Source: Betaproteobacteria bacterium | Lineage (GTDB): Bacteria; Pseudomonadota; Gammaproteobacteria; Burkholderiales; Rhodocyclaceae | Assembly (NCBI GenBank): GCA_016709965.1 | Contig: JADJLT010000001.1 | Span: 1,943,001 to 2,007,000 of the forward strand | Direction of reading: 5' to 3' | DNA: 64,000 nt | Part shown: in pieces, positions 1 to 10,556 of the stretch | How positions within the stretch are numbered: position 1 is the stretch's first letter | How the letters are laid out: each line of letters opens with the position of its first letter | Made by a program: the position numbers and the translations under genes | The notes under the pieces: model-generated | Seen by the model: the letters and a program-made list of their open reading frames with translations, nothing else | Databases searched by the model: none | What the model was told of the DNA's origin: nothing

Positions 1-886
1 GGCGAACGGAGACCAGTGCGTCGAATACGTCGGCGATGGCTACGATGCGGCCTTCGAGCGGAATCGCGTCGCCTTTCAGTTGTTGCGGGTAGCCGCTGCC
101 ATCCCATTTTTCATGGTGGGTCAGGGCAATGATGCGGGCTGTTTCCAGTAGTTCGTTGGTGTGTTTGCCAATGATTTCGGCTCCCATCAGGGGGTGTTGG
201 TGCATCACCTCCCACTCTTCCGCGTTGAGTTTTCCCGGTTTGAGGAGAATAGCGTCGGGAATGCCGATTTTGCCGATATCGTGCATCGGCGACGTGTTGA
301 AGATGATGTTGGAAGCCTCGCTCCCCAAGCCGTGCGAGGTCGCAATGACGCGGGCGTAATGGCTCATGCGCAGGACGTGGTTGCCGGTTTCGTTGTCTTT
401 GAATTCGGCAGCACGGCCCAATCGGCGGATGATCTGCTGGCGGGTGGTGAGCAGTTCCTGTGTGCGTTGGTGAACCATGCGTTCAAGTTCACGTGACTGG
501 TCGTAGAGCGCCAGGTGGGTGCGGACGCGTGCCTTGACGATGGGCGGGCTGATCGGCTTGGTGATGTAATCTACGGCGCCAATGTCGAGTCCGCGTTTTT
601 CGTCGTCAACACTACTCATCGCCGTCACGAAAATAATTGGAATACGCCGACGATCCGGATTGGCCTTGAGCCGGCGACAGATCTCCAGGCCGCTGAGGCC
701 GGGCATCATGATGTCGAGCAGAATGAGATCGGGCGGCTCGTCGGAATAGACAATTTTCAACGCCTTTTCGCCGGAAGTGGCGACGCGAATTCGATATTCG
801 TCGCGCAGTACTTCACTGAGCAGATCGATGTTTTCCGGGCTGTCGTCGACGACCAGGACGCATTGTTTGGGGATCAGGGGCTGCAT
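1..886 (-). CDS. Response regulator with HD-GYP phosphodiesterase domain (C-terminus cut by window edge)
   Basis: I translated the minus strand from the ATG at 886; the frame stays open to base 1. An N-terminal receiver domain carries the DD pair near the start and the phospho-acceptor Asp58 (motif LLDIMMPG). A short linker leads to an HD-GYP domain with HD at about residues 202-203 (HDIGKIGIPD) and the later HHEKWDGSGYP signature. Family knowledge: RpfG-type regulators hydrolyse cyclic di-GMP when the receiver is phosphorylated. The start lies 26 bases downstream of the stop of the hybrid kinase at 913-5223, so the two are probably one operon and a cognate signalling pair. The C-terminus and stop are outside the window. 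Confidence 0.9.
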   Translation of the reverse strand, partial: MQPLIPKQCVLVVDDSPENIDLLSEVLRDEYRIRVATSGEKALKIVYSDEPPDLILLDIMMPGLSGLEICRRLKANPDRRRIPIIFVTAMSSVDDEKRGLDIGAVDYITKPISPPIVKARVRTHLALYDQSRELERMVHQRTQELLTTRQQIIRRLGRAAEFKDNETGNHVLRMSHYARVIATSHGLGSEASNIIFNTSPMHDIGKIGIPDAILLKPGKLNAEEWEVMHQHPLMGAEIIGKHTNELLETARIIALTHHEKWDGSGYPQQLKGDAIPLEGRIVAIADVFDALVSVR

Positions 887-912
887 GATCAATCGGCTCT
901 CTTCAAGGTGAA

Positions 913-3900
913 TTAGGTGCTGCGCCGCATGACGGCGATTTTTTGCAGGGTAGCGCTTGCATCTTCAAATTCATACTGGCTCACTTGCCGGGCAAGTTGA
1001 TCGACCAGCATGGGGTCGGAGGCCTGCCGAAGCCAGGCTGCCAGTTCTTCGAAGTAGCTGACCGCGACTGCATCGTCATTATCAAGTAGCTGTTGCAGGT
1101 AGGAAAGGGCCTCGTCAGGGGCTTCCGGGGCGCGAATTTGCGGAGCCGATATCGGCACGACAAGCGGCGTATCCGCAATGGCCAGCGCGGCTGCCTGCGC
1201 CTTGTCCAGATCGTCCAGCAGTTGCTTAATAACAGGGTTGGTCGTTGCTGTGCCCTCCCTGAGCCTGCCTTCGAGCTCACCAGCAAGGCGGGACAGGGTG
1301 ACCGCACCGATGTTGCCAGCCAATCCGCGCAAAGTGTGGGCGCGGAGCAGCATGGCAGCGGAATCTCCCCGTGACTGCTCCTCGCGCAAGCGTTCGACAG
1401 CATCGCCCTGATTGTCACGGAAGCGGCCAAGCAGCCGGTTGTACATGGCTTGATCACCACCCATGCGGTCGAGCGCAGCTCGGATGTTGATATCGGCAGA
1501 TGGGGTCATCAGCGTTGTTCCCGCCGGGGCGGGGAGCTGTGGCGTACCCTCGGCAGATTCCAACCATAGCGCCAACGTAGCGTTGAGTACAGCGACATCG
1601 ATCGGTTTGGGAATGTGGTCGTCCATGCCAACGGCCAGGCAGCGCTCACGGTCACTGGGCAGCGCGTTGGCTGTCATGGCGATGATGGGCAGCTGGCGCA
1701 TCTGCAGGTCATGACGAATACGACCGGTAGCCTCGTAGCCATCCATCACCGGCATGTGGCAGTCCATCAGCACCAGGTCGTAGGGGATTTGTTGTACCCG
1801 TTCAACTGCCTGCAGGCCATTTTCTGCCAGATCGACGGTCAGGCCCATGTTGCTCAACATTTCCTGAGCCAGTTCGCGATTGACCTCGTTGTCTTCAACC
1901 AGCAACACACGCCGCCCCGAGAATTGGTGGGCCATTTTGGCGGAGGTGGCTTTGGGTGCGACGAGCATGGCTGATTCACGATGCAGTGCGACCATGATGC
2001 TGTCGAACAGCGATGACGGTGTTGCCGGTTTGCTCAGGATGGCGCCAATCGACAACTGGCCGAGTGCTGCCTGCAACTCTTCATGATCAAAGGCGGTGGC
2101 CATGACGATGGCGGCCTGGCTGGCATGGGGACTCCGGTTGATCCGGGAGACGAGTTCAACGCCATCCATTCCCGGCATTTTCCAGTCGATGATCAGCAGG
2201 CCGTAGGGTTGGCCGGCGACACTGGCCGCAGCCAATTCACCGAGGGCTGCACCGGCACCGGAGACTGCGTGGCTGTCGATGTCCAGTGCCTTGAGCATTT
2301 GCGTGAAGATTTCGCAGGCACCCAGGCTGTCATCAACGACCAGCGCCCGCAGATCGTTGGGCAGCCCGATGCGGCGCGGCGCTATTTCGTCACCTGCAGC
2401 AAGTCCGAAGGGAAGGTGGAAGCTGAAACAGCTACCCGCCCCCAGCTGGCTGGTGACAGTGATGTTGCCGCCCTGCAGGTCGACGATGCGTTTGCAGATC
2501 GACAAGCCGAGGCCCGTGCCACCGTATTTCCGGGTGGTTGAGGTATCGGCCTGGGTGAAAGCCGAGAACAGGTGTTCCTGCTGATCGGGGCTCATGCCGA
2601 TACCGGAGTCGCGAACTTCGAAGCCGAGCTTGATACCTTGGTCGTTTGTCGCCAGTCGTTCCACCGTTACGGTTATTTCACCCGTCTCGGTAAATTTGAT
2701 GGCATTGCCAACCAGATTGAGCAGCACCTGGCTAAGACGCAGGGAATCACCGATCAGGCGGTCAGGAACGTCCGGGCCAACGTCATAGAGCAGTTCCAGG
2801 CCGCGTTCGCGGGCTCTCAGCGAGCACATGTCGCCGAGCTGCCGCAGACAGCCATCCAGGCTGAAGGGGGCGAGTTCGAAATGCATCATGCCGGCCTCGA
2901 TCTTGGAGAGGTCAAGGATGTCGTTGATGATGCCGAGCAGGCCCTTGGCGGCGTTGTCGACCTTGCTCAGGTAGTTTTTCTGGCGGGAGGTGAGTTCCGT
3001 TTGCAGGGCAAGGTGGGTCATGCCGATGATGGCATTCATCGGGGTGCGGATTTCGTGGCTCATATTGGCCAGAAAGTCAGCCTTCGCCGCTGCTGCCGAC
3101 TCCGCATTGGCGCGGGCCCGTTCCGCTTCGCGCTTGGCTTCCTTGAGCGCTGAAATATCGACGATGACGCCGATCAGCCCGCCTGCCGTGCCATCGGGAG
3201 AGCGGAAGCAAGTAACCGAATACAAGGCGTCATGCAGTTGTCCTTCAGCATCCGGCAACTGCACTTCACGGCTGACCCGGCTGCATTCAGCAATGACTTT
3301 TTCGTCTTCAGCCTGATAAGCCTGGCGGGCCTCTTCAGGCAGATAGTCGAGATCGAGAACCCGTTTGCCAATAAATTGACTACGTTCAACCCCGAAAAAC
3401 GTTTCATAAGCGCGGTTGCAGCCGAGGAAACGGGTGTGTTCGCCCTTGTAGAAAATCGGGTTGGGAATGGTGTCGAGCAAGGCTTGCAGGAAAGTGAATT
3501 GCCGGATGAGTTCAGTCTCGATTTGACGGCGATCCGTCACGTCCAGAATCGTGATGAGCAGCGAGTCGAGTTTTCCGTCAATGTCGCGGACCGGTGCAAT
3601 CTGCACGTCGCCCCAGCACGACTCTCCATTCGGGCTGGAGAATTCAAACTCATTTCGGACACTATCGGTCTGTCCGGCCGACATTCGGGGCAGTACCTCG
3701 TTCATGCGGGCTTGGACTGCAGCGGGGAGAATAATTTTGTCCGGATGGGCGAGCAGGGCGTCGATGGGCTGGCCGACGAAGCGGGCAAACGCGGGATTGA
3801 CCAGTACCGGCTGGCCTTCCGGATTCAGGCTGATGATGCCGACGGCGGCATTGTCAAAAACGGCGCGGAAAAATGCTTCCCGTTTCTGCAGGATATTCTG

Positions 3901-5223
3901 GCTCTGGCGCAAGGCGACGGTGCGCTTGGCGACTTTCAATTCAAGGTCGATGTTGGCATCCTGATGCGCCTGACGAGCGCTTTTCAGATGCTTGCGCATG
4001 CCTTCGAGGGCTGCTGCCAGCAAGATGACCTCGCGCCATGGGGCATTGGTGCTAACAGCCCGATCGAGTTCCAGTTCTCCGATACGGGTGCTATCTTCGG
4101 CCAAGGCATGGAGCGGTTCGCCGAAGCGACGGGCGATGTGGATGGCAACCGCCATGCCAAGTGCAATGGCGGAAAACAGGATGAGTCCGAGCAGCAGCAG
4201 GTCGTCGCGAGAAATCGGGACAAAATCCCTTTCCGGTGCGATGACGCCCAGCCAGATGCCGCTGGCGTTGTTTTCCAGGCGACGGAACAGGCTGACGACG
4301 CTGCCATCAGGGCCGGCAAAGATGTGCAGCCCACGCTCCGGTGTCGGGTTGGCTTGCCAAAGCCGATAAGCTTCGGCGAATTCGGGTAGCTGCAGCTCTT
4401 CGGCGGTTTTCAGCAAGGCCTGGTTGATGGTTTCCCGGTTGCTGAAGCGGGGGTCGCGCGGTGGCGCGATCAGTTTGCCTTCCTTGAGAAAAAGGGCGGC
4501 CCTGCCTTGCGATCCGAAGGTCATGCGCGTGGTGAATTCGGCAATGTCGATGAGCCGGACATCGTGGGCGATGACATAGCTGCTGCCATCTTCAGCCTTC
4601 CAGCGCATCGCAGCCGTGAGGCCGGGGTCCTTGGTCGTGAAGAAAATATACGGCTCTGTCCAGAACACATCATCGGTCTTCTGCAAGGTCATGGCACCCC
4701 TGAACCACGGGCGTTGGCGGGCGTCGTAGCTGCTCTCCCGCATTTCCACTTTCTCGATCTGCCGGTTCTTGTCCCAGGTGATCCAGTATGCCTGGCTGCC
4801 CCATTCTTCCGGGTTGCTGATCCGGTTGATCCAGTGGCCGTCACTGGTCAGCAGCAGGAGGATTTCCCGTCCCGATTCGTGAGCAAAAATGACCGAGCTG
4901 ATTTCGCCATGATTGGCGATGATGGGGAAGAAGAATTCGTTGAAACGGAGCAATTGCGATTGCTCAAGATCGCTGCTGATACCCCAGCCCTGACTGCTGC
5001 GCAGCGTGACTTCGACGGTTTTGAAAAGCCGGGTAACGCGGGCTTCGAGCTGCTCGGCGGCCAGCCGCATCTGGCTTTCCGCCAGCCGGTCTACGGTCGG
5101 TCGGCCGATCACCTGGTAGAGGCTGAAGGTGAAAACGGCCAGCGATAGCAGGATCAGCAGGCCGATACGGAGTACCAGACTGTTGGCAAAACCCGGCTGT
5201 TTTAGTGAAACCCCCCGCAGCAT
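913..5223 (-). CDS. Membrane hybrid sensor histidine kinase (Cache-PAS-PAS-HisKA-HATPase-REC-REC-HPt)
   Basis: A 1436-residue phosphorelay kinase. One membrane helix at about residues 17-38 and a second at about 341-361 enclose a periplasmic Cache-like sensor region. Two PAS domains follow (about 440-700). The H-box NMSHEIRTPMNAIIG places the phospho-histidine at His723, then a GHKL ATPase domain with a GGTGLGLSIC G-box. Two receiver domains start near residues 957 and 1103, and an HPt domain has AHTLRGLAGNIGA with His1296. All relay steps are therefore on one chain. The downstream HD-GYP regulator is the likely output, linking an extracellular signal to cyclic di-GMP degradation. A strong purine-rich ribosome site (aaggggaagg) precedes the ATG. 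The ligand is unknown. Confidence 0.93.
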   Translation of the reverse strand: MLRGVSLKQPGFANSLVLRIGLLILLSLAVFTFSLYQVIGRPTVDRLAESQMRLAAEQLEARVTRLFKTVEVTLRSSQGWGISSDLEQSQLLRFNEFFFPIIANHGEISSVIFAHESGREILLLLTSDGHWINRISNPEEWGSQAYWITWDKNRQIEKVEMRESSYDARQRPWFRGAMTLQKTDDVFWTEPYIFFTTKDPGLTAAMRWKAEDGSSYVIAHDVRLIDIAEFTTRMTFGSQGRAALFLKEGKLIAPPRDPRFSNRETINQALLKTAEELQLPEFAEAYRLWQANPTPERGLHIFAGPDGSVVSLFRRLENNASGIWLGVIAPERDFVPISRDDLLLLGLILFSAIALGMAVAIHIARRFGEPLHALAEDSTRIGELELDRAVSTNAPWREVILLAAALEGMRKHLKSARQAHQDANIDLELKVAKRTVALRQSQNILQKREAFFRAVFDNAAVGIISLNPEGQPVLVNPAFARFVGQPIDALLAHPDKIILPAAVQARMNEVLPRMSAGQTDSVRNEFEFSSPNGESCWGDVQIAPVRDIDGKLDSLLITILDVTDRRQIETELIRQFTFLQALLDTIPNPIFYKGEHTRFLGCNRAYETFFGVERSQFIGKRVLDLDYLPEEARQAYQAEDEKVIAECSRVSREVQLPDAEGQLHDALYSVTCFRSPDGTAGGLIGVIVDISALKEAKREAERARANAESAAAAKADFLANMSHEIRTPMNAIIGMTHLALQTELTSRQKNYLSKVDNAAKGLLGIINDILDLSKIEAGMMHFELAPFSLDGCLRQLGDMCSLRARERGLELLYDVGPDVPDRLIGDSLRLSQVLLNLVGNAIKFTETGEITVTVERLATNDQGIKLGFEVRDSGIGMSPDQQEHLFSAFTQADTSTTRKYGGTGLGLSICKRIVDLQGGNITVTSQLGAGSCFSFHLPFGLAAGDEIAPRRIGLPNDLRALVVDDSLGACEIFTQMLKALDIDSHAVSGAGAALGELAAASVAGQPYGLLIIDWKMPGMDGVELVSRINRSPHASQAAIVMATAFDHEELQAALGQLSIGAILSKPATPSSLFDSIMVALHRESAMLVAPKATSAKMAHQFSGRRVLLVEDNEVNRELAQEMLSNMGLTVDLAENGLQAVERVQQIPYDLVLMDCHMPVMDGYEATGRIRHDLQMRQLPIIAMTANALPSDRERCLAVGMDDHIPKPIDVAVLNATLALWLESAEGTPQLPAPAGTTLMTPSADINIRAALDRMGGDQAMYNRLLGRFRDNQGDAVERLREEQSRGDSAAMLLRAHTLRGLAGNIGAVTLSRLAGELEGRLREGTATTNPVIKQLLDDLDKAQAAALAIADTPLVVPISAPQIRAPEAPDEALSYLQQLLDNDDAVAVSYFEELAAWLRQASDPMLVDQLARQVSQYEFEDASATLQKIAVMRRST

Positions 5224-5339
5224 TCCTTCCCCTTATCGTGAATGCCACACATTATTGAAATGTCGTTAATTTGCCGACGTTGCAATGTTACGAGATATCC
5301 CGGTCGGCCGTATACGGTTCCGGCAATCGTTTGTTTGAA

Positions 5340-6380
5340 TCAGGGAACAACGGTCATTTCCGGTGTGTTGCCGATGAATTCGAGGCGTTGGCGCAGCGCT
5401 TCGGTGACGAAGATGTGGTTGTCGCGGTCAACCCGCAAAACGAGGCCAACGTCCATTTTTCGAGCCATCTCTCGCCAGTGCTCGGGGCCGGCGATGAAGA
5501 CGGGCTTGGAGGTGGCGTCGGAGAGTGTGCCGGCTCGGGGCCCGGTCGGGATGAGGACAGTCACGGCTTGTGTGTGGTCAGCTGGATAGCCGGTGCCCGG
5601 GTCGAGCAAGTGGGCATAGCGTTTGCCGTCGACTTCGAAAAAACGCTGATAGTCGCCTGACGTGCCGATCGCTTCGCCGTCGTTCAGGGAGACGGTGGCC
5701 ATCGGGCCGGATTGGCGCGGGTGCTGGATGCCGACACGCCATTTTTTTCCTTCCTTGCTGCCCAGCGCCATGATGTTGCCGCCAATGTTGATCAGCGCGT
5801 TGTTGATGCCCTGCGCGCGAAGAATGGCGGCGGCACGGTCAAGGGCAACACCCTTTAAATAGCCGCCGAAGTCGAGCGCAACGTTGCGGTTGCGACTGGA
5901 GATGGTGCTCCCGTTGATCGTGATATCGGCGATGGAGGGTTTGCTGGCCAACCAGGCCTGTATGTCAGCTTTGGTGGGCAATTCAGCCTTGAATTCGTCG
6001 GCCTGGAATCCCCACAGCTTGATCAGCTGGCCAATGCCGGGGTCGAACAGGTAGTCGCCCTGTTGCGACAGGGCTTGCGCCTCCTGAACGAATTCGGCGA
6101 GTTCAGGACTGACTTGCTGCGGTCGACCGGAAAAAATGGCCGAATTCAAAATCGTCAATTCAGAGTCTTGCCAGGCGTGGTAGGCCCGGTGCAGGCGGTC
6201 GAATTCGCGCAGCACGGCGGCGATGGCCTTGCGGCCCTGCTCGGGATCATTGCTGACGACCAGCACTTCGACGCGGGTGCCGAAGACGTAGGCTTGTTGT
6301 TCCTGCAGCGGCGTCCGGCCGCAGGCAGCGAGAAACAACGCAAATAGCGCGATCAGGAAAAGTTTCAGGCCAGACCGCAT
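5340..6380 (-). CDS. apbE: FAD:protein FMN transferase (ApbE family lipoprotein)
   Basis: A 346-residue protein with a lipoprotein signal peptide: hydrophobic residues 4-18 end in LFLAAC, so the mature protein should be lipid-anchored at Cys20 and act in the periplasm. The family attaches FMN from FAD to Thr or Ser of redox subunits such as Nqr/Rnf proteins. The conserved GGYLKGVALDRA stretch and the AIGTSGDYQRFF segment are typical of ApbE. Its start overlaps the end of gshB by 16 bases, so it is the last gene of a gshA-gshB-apbE transcript. One copy of the dispersed T-tract/GGTCGACC motif lies inside the gene at 6116-6136. Confidence 0.92.
   Translation of the reverse strand: MRSGLKLFLIALFALFLAACGRTPLQEQQAYVFGTRVEVLVVSNDPEQGRKAIAAVLREFDRLHRAYHAWQDSELTILNSAIFSGRPQQVSPELAEFVQEAQALSQQGDYLFDPGIGQLIKLWGFQADEFKAELPTKADIQAWLASKPSIADITINGSTISSRNRNVALDFGGYLKGVALDRAAAILRAQGINNALINIGGNIMALGSKEGKKWRVGIQHPRQSGPMATVSLNDGEAIGTSGDYQRFFEVDGKRYAHLLDPGTGYPADHTQAVTVLIPTGPRAGTLSDATSKPVFIAGPEHWREMARKMDVGLVLRVDRDNHIFVTEALRQRLEFIGNTPEMTVVP
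6116..6136 (-). repeat. Dispersed motif copy 1 (T-tract + CCGGTCGACCGCAGC)
   Basis: Read on the minus strand this is six T followed by CCGGTCGACCGCAGC, inside apbE. It matches the motif seen at 10503, 57119 and other places in the window. Function unknown. Confidence 0.55.
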
Positions 6381-7384
6381 GCGCGTTCGATTGCCGAGAT
6401 GAAGGCGCCGGCGGCATCAAAGCCAGATTGCTGGCGAATTTCGACCATGCAGGTCGGGCTGGTGACGTTGATTTCCGTGAGGTGGTCACCAATGACGTCG
6501 ATGCCGATCAGCATCAGCCCGCGCTTGAACAGGGCAGGGCCGATGGCTTCGGCGATTTCACGGTCGCGTGCCGACAGCTCCTGGGCGACGCCGGTACCGC
6601 CAACGGCAAGGTTGCCGCGGGTTTCGCCAGCCTTGGGGATGCGCGCCAGGCAAAACGGTACCGGCTTGCCGGCGATGAGCAGGATGCGCTTGTCGCCCTG
6701 ACTGATCTCGGGGATGTAACGCTGCGCCATGATGGTTCGCGCACCTTCCTGGGTGAGCGTTTCGACGATGACGTTGCGGTTCGGGTCGTTGCGATGGACG
6801 CGAAAAATCTGGCTGCCGCCCATGCCGTCGAGCGGCTTGAGGATGACGTCGCGCTGCTCGTCGATGAAATGGTGAATCTGCGCCATGTCGCGGCTGATCG
6901 CGGTGGTTGGTGCAAAGTGGGCGAATTCCATCAGGGCCAGCTTTTCGGAATGATCGCGCAGAGCCCGTGGCCGGTTGAAGATTTTGACGCCATCCGCTTC
7001 GGCTTTTTCCAGCAGCCATGTCGCCGTCAGATATTCGAAATCGAAAGGGGGGTCCTTGCGCATGACCACCGCGTCGAAGGCCGTCAAGGGCATCCATGCG
7101 CGGCCGGTTTCCCGATACCAGTCGTGGTCGTCCGGGCGCATGCGCAGGTGCAGCGCCTCGCCGGAAACGCCGCCGGCGTGGCCATGGTCCGGCTTGCGCC
7201 AGCCCAGTGTCGCTGCCTCGATGGCATAGACGTCGTGGCCGTGGTTTTCGGCGGCGCGCATCATCGCGATCGATGAATCCTTCCACGCTTTCAAGCCTTC
7301 CAGCGGATCGAGGATGAAAGCGATTTTCAGTGACTGGCTGCTGCCGCCGAGCAGATGCTTTTCAAAGTGAAGTTGTTGAGCCAT
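6365..7384 (-). CDS. gshB: Glutathione synthetase
   Basis: A 339-residue ATP-grasp ligase that adds glycine to gamma-glutamylcysteine in the cytoplasm, the second step of glutathione synthesis. The N-terminal pre-ATP-grasp part (KIAFILDPLEGLKAWKDSS) and the MRKDPPFDFEYL segment are typical of proteobacterial GshB. The ATP-grasp core has VILKPLDGMGG, the RILLIAGKPV segment, and GIDVIGDHLTEINVTSP with the metal-binding Glu and Asn. The gene lies 6 bases downstream of gshA and overlaps apbE by 16 bases, so all three are probably co-transcribed. An N-terminal extension of about 19 residues precedes the first core strand; no other ATG is available there. Confidence 0.96.
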   Translation of the reverse strand: MAQQLHFEKHLLGGSSQSLKIAFILDPLEGLKAWKDSSIAMMRAAENHGHDVYAIEAATLGWRKPDHGHAGGVSGEALHLRMRPDDHDWYRETGRAWMPLTAFDAVVMRKDPPFDFEYLTATWLLEKAEADGVKIFNRPRALRDHSEKLALMEFAHFAPTTAISRDMAQIHHFIDEQRDVILKPLDGMGGSQIFRVHRNDPNRNVIVETLTQEGARTIMAQRYIPEISQGDKRILLIAGKPVPFCLARIPKAGETRGNLAVGGTGVAQELSARDREIAEAIGPALFKRGLMLIGIDVIGDHLTEINVTSPTCMVEIRQQSGFDAAGAFISAIERACGLA

Positions 7385-7390
7385 GGCGAC

Positions 7391-8680
7391 TCAGACTTCT
7401 TCCGGCGGTGCCGTGCGTTCGAGTTCGATGGCGGCAGCCAGGCAGGCCAGACGACCGACTACGCCGTAGGCGTAGAAGCGGTTGGGTGCGGCATCCGGGT
7501 TGTTGCAGCCGTAGTCGGGCATGTTGCAGCCGGTCTCGAAGGCGAGCGGCTCGAAATGCATGCCCGGTGCGTTGAGGTTTTCGTCCTTGCCGCGCCCGGT
7601 GTGGACGCGGTAGAAGCCACCGACGACGTAGCGGTCGATCATGTAGATGACCGGTTCAGCGACTGCTTCATTTAGTGTCTCGAAGGAATGCACGCCTTCC
7701 TGGATCAGTACCTCGGAGACTTCGAGGCCTTCCTTGACGACGCTCATCTTGTTGCGCTGCTTACGGTTAAGCGCGATGACCTCGTCGACATTACGCACGG
7801 TCATCACGCCCATGCCGTAGGTTCCGGCATCGGCCTTGACGACGACGTAGGGTGTTTCGTTGATGCCGTACTCCTTGTACTTCTCGCGAACGATGTCGAG
7901 CACGGCCGAGACATTGGCGGCCAGACATTCTTCACCCTGACGTTCATGAAAATTGACACTGCTGCAGACTGAAAAGGTCGGGTTGATGCGCCATGGATCG
8001 ATGCCGATCGCCTTGGCAAAATCGTTGGCAACCTCGTCGTAGGCAGCGAAGTGGTTTGACTTGCGGCGCACCGCCCAGCCGGCATGCAGTGGCGGCAGTA
8101 CGAACTGCTCGTGCAGACCTTGCAGGATGGCCGGAATGCCAGCCGAAAGGTCGTTGTTGAGCAGAATGGCGCAGGGGTCGAAGCCGTCCAGCCCAAGGCG
8201 GTGTGGTGTGCGGACCAGCGGTTCGAGCAGGAGGGTTTGACCGTAGGGCAGATCGATCGATGTCGGCTGCGTGATTTCCGGCAGCATGGAGCCGAGGCGA
8301 ACGTTCAGCCCGGTCTGCTTGAGTATGGCGGCGATCTGCGCCACGTTCTGCAGGTAGAACTGGTTGCGCGTGTGGTTTTCCGGAATCAGCAGCAGGTTGC
8401 GTGCATCCGGGCATATTTTTTCGATGGCGCTCATCGCCGCCTGCACGCATAACGGCAGGAAGGCAGGATTCAGATTGTTGAAACCGCCGGGGTAGAGATT
8501 GGTGTCGACCGGCGCCAGCTTGAAGCCGGAATTGCGCAGGTCGCACGACGAGTAGAAGGGCGGCGTGTGCTCCTGCCACTGGCCGCGCAGCCAGTGTTCG
8601 ATCTGCGTACTGCTCTCCAGAAATTTGCTTTCCAGTTCGAGCAGGGGGCCGGTGAGGGCGGTGGTGAGGTGGGGAACCAT
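7391..8680 (-). CDS. gshA: Glutamate-cysteine ligase (proteobacterial type, TIGR02049-like)
   Basis: A 429-residue enzyme resembling the Acidithiobacillus-type glutamate-cysteine ligase, which is unrelated in size to E. coli GshA. It forms gamma-glutamylcysteine from glutamate and cysteine using ATP. Recognisable stretches include PVDTNLYPGGFNNLN, the ILLNNDLSAGIP segment and VVVKADAGTYGMGVMTV, which is ATP-grasp-like. It sits directly before gshB (6-base gap), as expected for a glutathione operon, and is divergent from the ybiT-type gene at 8828. The start ATG follows a 147-base divergent spacer that must hold promoters for both directions. Confidence 0.92.
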   Translation of the reverse strand: MVPHLTTALTGPLLELESKFLESSTQIEHWLRGQWQEHTPPFYSSCDLRNSGFKLAPVDTNLYPGGFNNLNPAFLPLCVQAAMSAIEKICPDARNLLLIPENHTRNQFYLQNVAQIAAILKQTGLNVRLGSMLPEITQPTSIDLPYGQTLLLEPLVRTPHRLGLDGFDPCAILLNNDLSAGIPAILQGLHEQFVLPPLHAGWAVRRKSNHFAAYDEVANDFAKAIGIDPWRINPTFSVCSSVNFHERQGEECLAANVSAVLDIVREKYKEYGINETPYVVVKADAGTYGMGVMTVRNVDEVIALNRKQRNKMSVVKEGLEVSEVLIQEGVHSFETLNEAVAEPVIYMIDRYVVGGFYRVHTGRGKDENLNAPGMHFEPLAFETGCNMPDYGCNNPDAAPNRFYAYGVVGRLACLAAAIELERTAPPEEV

Positions 8681-8778
8681 GTGCTGTCTCTCAATTCCAG
8701 GATTTTTATTGTGGTTGCAAATCTTACACCGCAGTGCAGCAAGAGTGCGCTCTGGCTTCGATCAAGCCCTTGAAAACA

Positions 8779-8811
8779 GGTAAAATTCACCTTTTCGTTT
8801 TACCGCTTTTT
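8779..8811 (+). promoter_or_regulatory. Leader hairpin with T-run before ybiT
   Basis: GGTAAAA at 8779-8785 pairs with TTTTACC at 8798-8804, followed by GC and a run of six T. This terminator-like hairpin lies 17 bases upstream of the GTG start of the ABC-F gene. The stem is AT-rich and weak, so this is either a leader attenuator or chance. Confidence 0.3.
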
Positions 8812-8827
8812 TCAGATTGGAATCGTA

Positions 8828-10450
<1,623 letters not shown>

Positions 10451-10453
10451 AAC

Positions 10454-10497
10454 TTCTGCTGGATACCGCGTAGGCTTCCAGCAGAAATTTCGTTTTT
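10454..10497 (+). terminator. Rho-independent terminator after ybiT
   Basis: TTCTGCTGGA at 10454-10463 pairs with TCCAGCAGAA at 10477-10486, followed by a T-rich tail ending in a run of six T. It starts three bases after the stop of ybiT. Confidence 0.85.
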
Positions 10498-10502
10498 TGC
10501 CC

Positions 10503-10522
10503 TTTTTTCCGGTTGACCGTGG
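10503..10522 (+). repeat. Dispersed motif copy 2 (20 nt, identical to 57119-57138)
   Basis: TTTTTTCCGGTTGACCGTGG lies between the two terminators downstream of ybiT. The same 20 bases recur exactly at 57119-57138. Confidence 0.7.
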
Positions 10523-10556
10523 AAGGCCGAAACGTGACGCGTTTTCGGCCTTTTTT
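10523..10556. terminator. Bidirectional terminator between ybiT and the AtaL-like gene
   Basis: AAGGCCGAAA at 10523-10532 pairs with TTTCGGCCTT at 10543-10552, with A- and T-runs flanking it. It touches the stop of the convergent minus-strand gene at 10555 and probably ends both transcripts. Confidence 0.8.

Noticed and set aside
488..500. CACGTG-containing sequence GTTCACGTGAC
   Set aside because: It resembles parS but one base is missing from the half-site spacing, so it does not fit GTTNCACGTGNAAC.
3232..4389. 385-codon plus-strand frame inside the first hybrid kinase
   Set aside because: It is antisense to the PAS and membrane region of a clearly real kinase and shows no recognisable domain.
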